Of a stretch of 11,172 bases of DNA, positions 5,792 through 11,172 are shown piece by piece. The DNA is taken from contig DYNS01000059.1 of NCBI GenBank assembly GCA_020720965.1, positions 1 to 11,172 on the forward strand. Direction: 5' to 3'. The position numbers and the translations under genes were made by a program. Under the pieces are notes generated by a model, which saw nothing but the letters and a program-made list of their open reading frames with translations, searched no databases and had not been told where the DNA came from. The DNA is from Anaerolinea sp. (GTDB lineage Bacteria; Chloroflexota; Anaerolineae; Anaerolineales; Villigracilaceae). Within the stretch, counting starts at the first letter, position 1. Every line of letters starts with the position of its first letter.

Positions 5792-6907
5792 TTAATTTCC
5801 CTCGCCTACTTTGACGCGCGGGTCTACCAGCGCGTACACAAAGTCTAACAAAAATACGGTAAGGGCGAGCAGGTATGCGTAAATGATGGTGGAGCCAACA
5901 ATGACCGGCGTGTCGTAGAGACCGATGGCGCGGTACATGGTGCGCCCCAAGCCGGGCCATTGAAAAATGGTTTCGGTAATGATTGCGCCCGTCCATAAGC
6001 CGATGAGCAGCAAGGCGAAGTTGGTGATGATGGTGGGCAGGGTGGGACGCAGGATGTAGCGGCTTTCAATATCGCGGGCGGGCAAACCTTTGGCTTTCGC
6101 CATTTCCACATAGTCTTCGCTGGAGTAGATGAGGAAGAAGGTGCGCCAGTTGTAGATGCTGATGAAGATGGCGCTGATGATGAGAGCAGAGGAGGGCAGG
6201 ATGAGGTGTTCCAGCACGCTGAGGGTGTAATCCAGCGGGTTTTCCGGCGGGGGGGCAGAGACCATGCCGCCAAAGGGGAGAACTTTGAAGATGGCTGCAA
6301 AGATGAGGATGAGAAAAATTCCGTAAAACCAGGGCGGGGCTGCGGAGGTGGGGGAGAGGGTGATGATGAGTTTGTCCCAGAAGCTGCCGTAGCGGCGCGA
6401 AAGCCCCAGCGCGAGGAAGATGCTGACGAAGAAGAGGAACAGGTTTGCAGTTCCCATCAGTAGCAGGGTGGAGGGGAGGCGCTCCAAAATGATGAGGCGG
6501 ACTTGTTTGGAGCCGCTGTCACTGGTCATGTTGATAGCGCGTCCCAGATTGAGGGTGAGGGCGTTGCTGAGGTAGTTGAGGCTGCGAACTGCCAGAGGAC
6601 GGTTTAAGCCCAGGCGTTCTTCTTCCAGGGCTACTTTTTCTTGCACCAGTTTGTTGCGGGCATCCGGGGCGAGGTTTTTGTTGGCTGGGTTGGCGACAAC
6701 CTGCATGGTGATGCGCTCACGAATTTCGCCGCGCATAATTTCATCTACGTAGCCGCCCATGTTGGCAATCATAATCGTCAGGTAAACGCCGATTATGATG
6801 GTCACAAATAAAGTAAAAATGCGCACGGCGGTATAACGCGCCACGCGCCCAAAAGCGGAACCTGATTTTTTTTTGGAACCTTCACCAGGCTGAGAACCCA
6901 AGTTCAT
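5792..6907 (-). CDS. DppB/OppB-type ABC transporter permease
   Basis: The first membrane subunit, 371 residues. After a basic cytoplasmic N-terminus (SKKKSGSAFGRVARYTAVRI) comes membrane segment 1 (about 28-50). An extended outside loop (about 51-138) includes a charged helical part and LGLNRPLAVRSLNYL (99-113), the counterpart of the DppB motif lGLDxPl. The BPD_transp_1 core follows, with about five more segments. The EAA loop EDYVEMAKAKGLPARDIESR (264-283) is the ATPase docking site, and ETIFQWPGLGRTMYRAI (312-328) is a hallmark of DppB. The loop is somewhat longer than in Escherichia coli DppB. ATG at 6907 has AGAGG at 6919-6915, 7 nt upstream. It pairs with the permease starting 1 bp after its stop, and follows the binding-protein gene across a 77-bp gap holding a stable hairpin. 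Confidence 0.95.
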   Translation of the reverse strand: MNLGSQPGEGSKKKSGSAFGRVARYTAVRIFTLFVTIIIGVYLTIMIANMGGYVDEIMRGEIRERITMQVVANPANKNLAPDARNKLVQEKVALEEERLGLNRPLAVRSLNYLSNALTLNLGRAINMTSDSGSKQVRLIILERLPSTLLLMGTANLFLFFVSIFLALGLSRRYGSFWDKLIITLSPTSAAPPWFYGIFLILIFAAIFKVLPFGGMVSAPPPENPLDYTLSVLEHLILPSSALIISAIFISIYNWRTFFLIYSSEDYVEMAKAKGLPARDIESRYILRPTLPTIITNFALLLIGLWTGAIITETIFQWPGLGRTMYRAIGLYDTPVIVGSTIIYAYLLALTVFLLDFVYALVDPRVKVGEGN

Positions 6908-6929
6908 AATGGAGCCTCTTTAGTAGGAT

Positions 6930-6961
6930 AGCCAGGGGCAAGGAAATCCTCGCCCCTGGCT
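6930..6961 (-). other. Intercistronic hairpin after the binding-protein gene
   Basis: The arms AGCCAGGGGC (6930-6939) and GCCCCTGGCT (6952-6961) are perfect 10-bp reverse complements, and the interior AGG/CCT can extend the stem after one mismatch. No T-tract follows on the minus strand, so it is not a typical intrinsic terminator. It lies in the 77-bp gap between the binding-protein stop (6985) and the first permease. In other importers such hairpins protect the binding-protein mRNA and lower permease output; that role is inferred here. Confidence 0.75.
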
Positions 6962-6984
6962 GATGTGAACCAACTTTCAGGGAA

Positions 6985-9546
6985 TTACGGTGCGGTTACG
7001 AAGTCGAAAGTGGTGAAGGTGGGGATGCTGACGGGGAAGGGAACAACTGCGATTTCCAGTTTGTTCGCGCCCGCTTCAAAGGCTTTGGTCATTTCGGAGG
7101 TCAGGTTGACGACATACTGACCATCGGCAACGGCTTCGGCTTCTCCAACGGCAACGATTTCGTTTTTGGCGTTGTAGAGGATGTATTTGACGGTCTTGAT
7201 GTCTGCCTGCGGGTAGGCTTCGCCGCCAAAGGTGACGAAGACATCGAAGGAGGCTTCGCCGCCGATGGTGACGTTGGCAGAGCCGTCAACTTCTACTTCA
7301 GCAATCTTGGGTTCGCCGTAAACAGCCCAGCGGTCGGCGAGGTCGGCGTAGTCGGCAAAGTTTTTGAGGGTGAGGGATTTTTCGGTGGTGAAGACTTTGT
7401 CCAACAGGTAGGGACCGGAGGAGACCCAGAAGTGGCTGTGTTCGCCGTAGAAGGCTTTGAGGTTGGCGTAGCGGGCAGCGGCTTCTTCGGCGGTGACGTA
7501 TTCACCGAGGACGGAAGCGTAGGGGATGTAGGCTTCGGCTTCTGCCTGGTCCAGGTATTTGGCGAGGATTTCGAGGCTGGGTCCGCCGATGAAGGAGGTC
7601 CATTCGATTTCGGCGGCATCGGCTTTGTCGGCAGAGTAGGCGAGTTCGCCGTTTTCTTCTGCGAGGTTGGCAATGGCGATGGTGTGCCAGGGGGCTTCGC
7701 CGTAGCCGTATTGGGGCCACATGGTGCTGACGTTCAGTTCGGCGTCGAGGGAGTAGCCATCGGAGTAGTATTCGATGACGAGGGGTTCAACCGAGACGAC
7801 TTTGAAGCCCTTGAAGACGGAGAGGAAGGAATCGAGGTTGGAGGCGCGGGATTCGTCGTAGAGTTTCGATTCGGGTTTGGCGGGGTCGAAGGTCATGACC
7901 ATGCCGAGCATCATGTCGGCGAAGGAGAAGTTGCTACCATCGTGCCATTTGACGGTTTCGTACAGGTCGGCGGGGTAGTAGACTACGCTCTTGACCTGGG
8001 CGGTTGCGCCTTCGGGGAATTTCTCGCCAACGGTGACCCATTTCTGGTTCACGGCATCCCAGTCGGCATAGGCTTCGGCGGGAACGGCGATTTCGGCTTC
8101 AAAGGCGAGGTCAACCCATTCCAGAGTCTTGCCAACAGGCAAGCCTTCGGTGACGGTGACTTCGGCGCGTTCGATGCGGAGGGGGTTGACGAGACCGGTG
8201 TGGGGGTCGTACATCACGCCCGCGCCGGTGGTGCCGCGCTGGGCAGAGGCATCAAATGCCCAGTTGGAACCGGCAATCGGGTTCCAGGGGTCTACGAGCA
8301 GGTCGGGCTGACCCCACTTCATTTGTCCACCTTCCTGCCCGGCAAAGCGCAGGGTGTAGGCAGCAATCTGAGCGCCGTCAATACCGGCGGCGAGGTCGTA
8401 GGTTACTTCAACGTTTTCGCTGTAGGGGGCGAAGTTCTTACCGTCGATGAGCCAAACGTGCCAGGATTCTTCCAGAGAGAGTTCCAGAGCGCGGGAGAAG
8501 GCGGCTTTGCGTTCTTCCAGGTTTTGGAAGCGGTTGTAAGCGAGGTCATCTGCCAGTTTGGCGTATTCTTCGCTGGGGGTATATGCCTGCCAGAGCGGGG
8601 AGAAACCGTAGGCACTGGAGGGGGTGTCGAAGAACTGGAAGTTATCGCCCTGGTCGCGGTCGATGACGGTGGCGCTCCAGGCGCCGGTGTAGATGTGCCA
8701 AGCGCCATCCGCCGGGTCGCCGAGTACCCACAGGGGGGAGGCTTCGGAGGAGGTCTTGTATTGGCGGTCTACGGTGAAGCCGATGCTTTCGAGCTGGTTG
8801 GCTACATAATCGCCAATCGGAACACGGGTTCCATCGCTATCGTTGCGGATGAGGAAGATGAGGGTAACGGGAGCGCCGTTATAGTTCCATTTTCCATCCA
8901 CGAGTTCTGCGCCCATGGCGAGCATTTCTGCGTCAATGGCGGCTTTGGCTTTTTCGGTGTCATAAGCGTATTTGGCTTCGAGACCGCGCACAACTTCAGC
9001 CTGGTCGGCATAGTCGGGGAATTGGGTGGTGATGGTGAAGAACTTGGCAAGACCGCCGCCCGCGTAAACTTCCTGGTTGATGTATTCGCGGTCGATGAGC
9101 CAGTTCATGGCTTCGCGCACTTTGGCGCTGGAAAAGGGGTTGAGTGCGCCGGTGGCGAATTCGGAGGCGGGGTTGAAGGTCAGTTCGTAGTACAGGCCGT
9201 TTTGGGAAGAGTATTTGAGGCCCGCGTCTTTAATCGCCGGAAGGTCGGCGGAGGAAAGCCCGGAGGCGTAAATGTCGATGGCTTGGGCTTGAATTTGGGT
9301 GACGGCGGCATCGGCATCTACAACCGAGAAGACGATTTCATCCAGCCAACCGCCTTTGCGGGTGGTGGGGACGGGGGTGGGTTCCGCAGTGGGTTCGGGA
9401 ACGGCGGTGGGTTCTGCGGGGGCTTCGGTGGCGGCAGGGGCTTCAGCGGCGGGGGCTTCGGTGGCAGCCGGGGTTCCGCAGGCGGCAAGCACCATGCTGG
9501 CTACCAGAATGAGACCAAGAACGGTCATTAAGCGATTTCGTAACAT
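6985..9546 (-). CDS. Family-5 ABC transporter solute-binding lipoprotein, apparently circularly permuted, with C-terminal beta domain
   Basis: An 853-residue exported solute receptor. Residues 1-23 form a lipoprotein signal (MLRNRL, a hydrophobic core, lipobox VLAAC with Cys23), followed by a Thr/Glu/Ala/Pro linker (24-62). SBP_bac_5 features occur in swapped order. Residues 65-94 (LDEIVFSVVDADAAV to IDIYA), 119-153 (YYELTFNP, VREAMNWLIDRE), 190-262 and 282-400 match the second half of a usual family member. Residues 406-460 (GGQMKWGQ, WNPIAGSNW, YDPHTGLVNPL) then match the normal mature N-terminus, 532-555 (TVKWHDG, FSFADMM) the first lobe, and 709-752 (SSGPYLLDKV, YGEPKIAEVEV) the middle. 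The last ~100 residues look like an immunoglobulin-type beta domain. Usual members are about 500-600 residues. ATG at 9546 has AGGAGGAG at 9562-9555. Its own promoter lies upstream. Binding-protein function is strong; the permutation is my reading of motif order; the ligand is unknown. Confidence 0.93.
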   Translation of the reverse strand: MLRNRLMTVLGLILVASMVLAACGTPAATEAPAAEAPAATEAPAEPTAVPEPTAEPTPVPTTRKGGWLDEIVFSVVDADAAVTQIQAQAIDIYASGLSSADLPAIKDAGLKYSSQNGLYYELTFNPASEFATGALNPFSSAKVREAMNWLIDREYINQEVYAGGGLAKFFTITTQFPDYADQAEVVRGLEAKYAYDTEKAKAAIDAEMLAMGAELVDGKWNYNGAPVTLIFLIRNDSDGTRVPIGDYVANQLESIGFTVDRQYKTSSEASPLWVLGDPADGAWHIYTGAWSATVIDRDQGDNFQFFDTPSSAYGFSPLWQAYTPSEEYAKLADDLAYNRFQNLEERKAAFSRALELSLEESWHVWLIDGKNFAPYSENVEVTYDLAAGIDGAQIAAYTLRFAGQEGGQMKWGQPDLLVDPWNPIAGSNWAFDASAQRGTTGAGVMYDPHTGLVNPLRIERAEVTVTEGLPVGKTLEWVDLAFEAEIAVPAEAYADWDAVNQKWVTVGEKFPEGATAQVKSVVYYPADLYETVKWHDGSNFSFADMMLGMVMTFDPAKPESKLYDESRASNLDSFLSVFKGFKVVSVEPLVIEYYSDGYSLDAELNVSTMWPQYGYGEAPWHTIAIANLAEENGELAYSADKADAAEIEWTSFIGGPSLEILAKYLDQAEAEAYIPYASVLGEYVTAEEAAARYANLKAFYGEHSHFWVSSGPYLLDKVFTTEKSLTLKNFADYADLADRWAVYGEPKIAEVEVDGSANVTIGGEASFDVFVTFGGEAYPQADIKTVKYILYNAKNEIVAVGEAEAVADGQYVVNLTSEMTKAFEAGANKLEIAVVPFPVSIPTFTTFDFVTAP
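9361..9477 (-). repeat. Low-complexity linker-coding repeat in the lipoprotein
   Basis: These codons encode residues 24-62 after the lipid-modified Cys, built from imperfect units of the type AATEAPA and EPTAxPEPT. The DNA contains near-identical copies of GCCACCGAAGCCCCCGC. It is a flexible tether between the membrane anchor and the binding domain and is a common style in Chloroflexota lipoproteins. Such repeats are prone to length variation between strains. Confidence 0.8.
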
Positions 9547-9554
9547 GAGTATTT

Positions 9555-9562
9555 CTCCTCCT
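9555..9562 (-). promoter_or_regulatory. Ribosome binding site of the lipoprotein gene
   Basis: AGGAGGAG on the minus strand, 8 nt before ATG at 9546. It supports this start over the internal Met7. The same nine bases CTCAGGAGG occur again at 9640-9632 in the leader. Confidence 0.85.
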
Positions 9563-9627
9563 GAGAGAAAGATTTGAGATACGGTACAGGGATAGGATGG
9601 GAATTGTGGCGGATGTTATTTTGACCA

Positions 9628-9640
9628 ATCACCTCCTGAG
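9628..9640 (-). promoter_or_regulatory. Second, orphan SD sequence in the lipoprotein leader
   Basis: Minus strand 9640-9628 reads CTCAGGAGGTGAT, whose AGGAGGTGAT is complementary to ten bases of the usual 16S rRNA 3' end. No ATG or GTG follows at a workable distance. The only nearby candidate is TTG at 9628, 3 nt after AGGAGG, opening a 61-codon frame that overlaps the lipoprotein gene out of frame. It may be a ribosome loading site, an mRNA-stabilising element or a relic; the sequence does not decide. Confidence 0.55.
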
Positions 9641-9674
9641 TATTTTGTATAGACAAATAGGCTGGTTAATCCAG
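9641..9674 (-). promoter_or_regulatory. Two AT-rich dyads just downstream of the transcription start, possible operator
   Basis: Plus-strand CTGGTTAATCCAG (9662-9674) is a dyad with CTGG/CCAG arms placed at about +1 to +14. TATTTTGTATAGACAAATA (9641-9659) is a second dyad, ACAAAATA against TATTTGT with one bulged base. Either could bind a repressor or fold weakly in the leader RNA. Both are short, so they are only suggestive. Confidence 0.3.
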
Positions 9675-9682
9675 TATCGGAG

Positions 9683-9711
9683 ACTATAGCATAAGCAATT
9701 TGGTGAGTCAA
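9683..9711 (-). promoter_or_regulatory. Sigma-70 type promoter of the lipoprotein/permease operon
   Basis: On the minus strand TTGACT (9711-9706) and TATAGT (9688-9683) are separated by exactly 17 bp (9705-9689), and TGC precedes the -10 as an extended element. Transcription would start near 9676, leaving a leader of about 130 nt before ATG at 9546. It lies 49 bp past the stop of the upstream binding-protein gene. I see no strong terminator between them, so readthrough is also possible. The rest of the 9547-9759 gap holds only the leader elements listed separately. Confidence 0.8.
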
Positions 9712-9759
9712 GATAGTTAAAAATGAGATTAAGGGATTCTTAGAATTGGGGAGGGGTGC

Positions 9760-11172
9760 TTAGCGGCAGGTTTCGGCGTAATCCAACTCTTCGATGTTCC
9801 AAAGGTCGTTGAGGGTGTAGGCGTTGAGGTTGAAATTGCACATATCTGGTCGGCTGACGGCGGCTTTGATGCGCATGTAAAGGGGGATGAAGGGCAGGTC
9901 GTTGGCAAAAATCTGCTGAGAGCGGCGGTAGGCTTCGGCGTGTTCTGCCTGGTCGGGCAGGGTGCGGTTTGCCTGTCGGCAGAGGGCATCGAAGTCGGCG
10001 TTTTGGTAGGCGCTGACGTTCATCCCTATCCAGCGATTTTCGGCGGAGGGGATGTTTTCGGTCTGGAGCAGGGCGCAGGCGGGTTCGGCTCCGCTGACGG
10101 CTACGGCGTATTCTGCTAGGTCGAATTTTCTGCCGAAGAGAATCCCATCCGGTCCGGCGGCGTAGAGTTCATCCTGGCTGAGGTGGGTGAGGTTGACCTG
10201 AACGCCGCACTGCGCCAGAGATTGAGTGAGGATTTGAGCGGCTTGGCGGCGCTGCACGGCAGAGGTGGTGACGTATTGCAGGCTGAGGGGGGTTCCCGCC
10301 GGGATGTTGGCAACGGTAACGGCAAGGCGGGGCGTAGCGGGGTTCTGGTCAGTATCCTGCCAGCCGAGTTCTTCCAACAGAGCAATGCCGGCGTTGGGGT
10401 CGTAGGGGTATTGGGCGGCATCCGGGTTGAAGAGGGGGTGGTCTGGCGAGACGTAGGTGTGCGGTACGGAGGCAAGCCCTGCCAAAACCTGTTGGGTTAC
10501 GCCTGGGCGGTCTAGACAGTAGGCAATTGCCTGACGGGTGCGGGCATCCGCAAAGAGGTTGGGGCGGTCGCCGAGGGCAAGGTTGTAGCCGTCATCGTAA
10601 GAGGCGGGGGCAAGACCGAAGTCCAACCTTTCCATAATGGAGGTGGAGGAGGTGAGCAGGCGAACCTGGTCGTTGCGTTCCAACTCGGTCAGCAGGTCAA
10701 TTTCGCCTTCCAGGCGCAGGCTGGGGTCTAAAATATCACACTGGCCGGCGACAAGAGCGCCGATGGCGGCGGGGGCATCGGCATAGAAACGGAAGAGGAG
10801 GGTGTTAAAGACCGGTAAGCCCAGGTCGGCGCGGAAGTAGAGGGGGTTTTTCTCCAGGCGGATGTATTTTCCCGGTTCCCATTCTGCCAAGCTGTAAGCG
10901 CCCCAGCCCAAAAGGGGGCGTTCTTCCAGCGAGGCGGAGGCGAGTTGGGCGGGGCTAAGGTTGCGCCAAGCCCAGGCGTGATGCGGCAAAGGGGGGAAGA
11001 AGTTATCGGCGTAGGTTGGGTCTATAAAACCGGGTAATCCCCACCATTGGGTGGTTTTTTCGTCCAGCGCCTCGTAGGAGGCGGTGTGGTCGGTGAGGTA
11101 TTTGTCGGAGGGGGTGGCGGAATCGGTGGCGAGTTGGTAGGCGTAGAGGCTATCTTCGGCGGTGAGGGGTTC
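9760..11172 (-). CDS. Family-5 (SBP_bac_5) peptide-type solute-binding protein, C-terminal 470 residues (5' end outside window)
   Basis: The frame is open from the right edge to TAA at 9762-9760; no start codon is needed in the window. An internal TTG at 10989 is not the start, because clear family sequence precedes it (PLTAEDSLYAYQLA, YEALDEKTTQWWGLPGF). In fragment numbering: PLTAEDSLYAYQ (2-13), the lobe-1 element GWGAYSLAEW (89-98), ADAPAAIGALVAGQCDIL (130-147), and lobe-2 DARTRQAIAYCLDR (211-224). The C-terminal block LPFIPLYMRIKAAVSRPDMC is followed by LWNIEELDYAETCR. Motif order is canonical, unlike the next gene. It is likely exported and binds peptides or another solute; the signal sequence is outside the window. 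Two late cysteines (DMC and ETC) could form a disulfide, which is inference. It may share or compete for the same permeases as the lipoprotein downstream. Confidence 0.93.
   Translation of the reverse strand, partial: EPLTAEDSLYAYQLATDSATPSDKYLTDHTASYEALDEKTTQWWGLPGFIDPTYADNFFPPLPHHAWAWRNLSPAQLASASLEERPLLGWGAYSLAEWEPGKYIRLEKNPLYFRADLGLPVFNTLLFRFYADAPAAIGALVAGQCDILDPSLRLEGEIDLLTELERNDQVRLLTSSTSIMERLDFGLAPASYDDGYNLALGDRPNLFADARTRQAIAYCLDRPGVTQQVLAGLASVPHTYVSPDHPLFNPDAAQYPYDPNAGIALLEELGWQDTDQNPATPRLAVTVANIPAGTPLSLQYVTTSAVQRRQAAQILTQSLAQCGVQVNLTHLSQDELYAAGPDGILFGRKFDLAEYAVAVSGAEPACALLQTENIPSAENRWIGMNVSAYQNADFDALCRQANRTLPDQAEHAEAYRRSQQIFANDLPFIPLYMRIKAAVSRPDMCNFNLNAYTLNDLWNIEELDYAETCR

Noticed and set aside
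4804..5814. 336-codon open frame on the plus strand
   Set aside because: It lies antisense to the DppC-type permease, has no recognisable domain, no membrane or catalytic motif and no ribosome site, and follows the codon mirror of the real gene.
7432..9531. 699-codon open frame on the plus strand
   Set aside because: It is antisense to the lipoprotein gene and its Gly/Val/Phe-rich composition is the mirror of that gene's Ala/Glu/Tyr codons. The opposite strand has clear family motifs, so this is a shadow frame.
9443..9628. 61-codon minus-strand frame starting with TTG after the orphan SD
   Set aside because: The start is only 3 nt from AGGAGG, the frame overlaps the lipoprotein gene out of frame, and the peptide looks random. 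I keep the SD as an observation but do not call a gene.
9721..9759. Possible terminator after the upstream binding-protein gene
   Set aside because: The only dyad is the short ATTCT-A-AGAAT, not GC-rich and not followed directly by a T-tract, so I do not call a terminator.
10987..10989. TTG as the start of the upstream binding protein
   Set aside because: The same frame stays open to the window edge and encodes family sequence before this codon, so it is an internal leucine.

Overview
The window is an all-minus-strand gene cluster for a peptide/nickel-type (family 5, Opp/Dpp) ABC importer, most likely from a member of the Chloroflexota, class Anaerolineae. The lineage call is an inference. 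It rests on the lipoprotein whose Cys is followed by a long Thr/Glu/Ala/Pro linker, on the large number of family-5 transport genes, and on the permease type with a long extracytoplasmic loop. No rRNA, tRNA, mobile element or CRISPR array is visible. Coding density is very high and no gene-free stretch exceeds about 215 bases.

Layout in transcription order (right to left). (1) 11172-9760: the C-terminal 470 residues of a canonical family-5 solute-binding protein (SBP), cut by the window edge. (2) 9759-9547: an intergenic region with a good sigma-70 type promoter (TTGACT-17-TATAGT) and a leader of about 130 nt carrying two Shine-Dalgarno (SD) elements. (3) 9546-6985: an 853-residue lipoprotein SBP whose family-5 motifs appear in circularly permuted order, followed by a C-terminal beta-rich domain. 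(4) 6961-6930: an intercistronic hairpin. (5) 6907-5792 and 5790-4450: the two permeases, the second with a large extracytoplasmic insert. (6) 4447-3491 and 3477-2458: a DppD-like/DppF-like ATPase pair. (7) 2461-2258: a 67-residue protein with two membrane segments, start-stop coupled to the ATPase before it. (8) 2242-2171: two hairpin terminators in tandem, running directly into an extended -10 promoter at 2171-2163. (9) 2134-1109 and 1112-141: a second OppD-like/OppF-like ATPase pair. (10) 125-1: the N-terminus of a response regulator that continues beyond the window.

How it would work together: the SBP captures a solute outside the cell, the two permeases form the channel, and one ATPase of each type powers it. 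All four ATPases carry the C-terminal four-cysteine motif associated with a [4Fe-4S] cluster in this family. The unusual points are the permuted SBP, the permease ectodomain, the small membrane protein, and a spare ATPase pair placed in its own terminator/promoter-separated unit with a response regulator. Peptides are the default substrate guess, but family-5 systems also move sugars and metals, so the substrate is not determined by the sequence.
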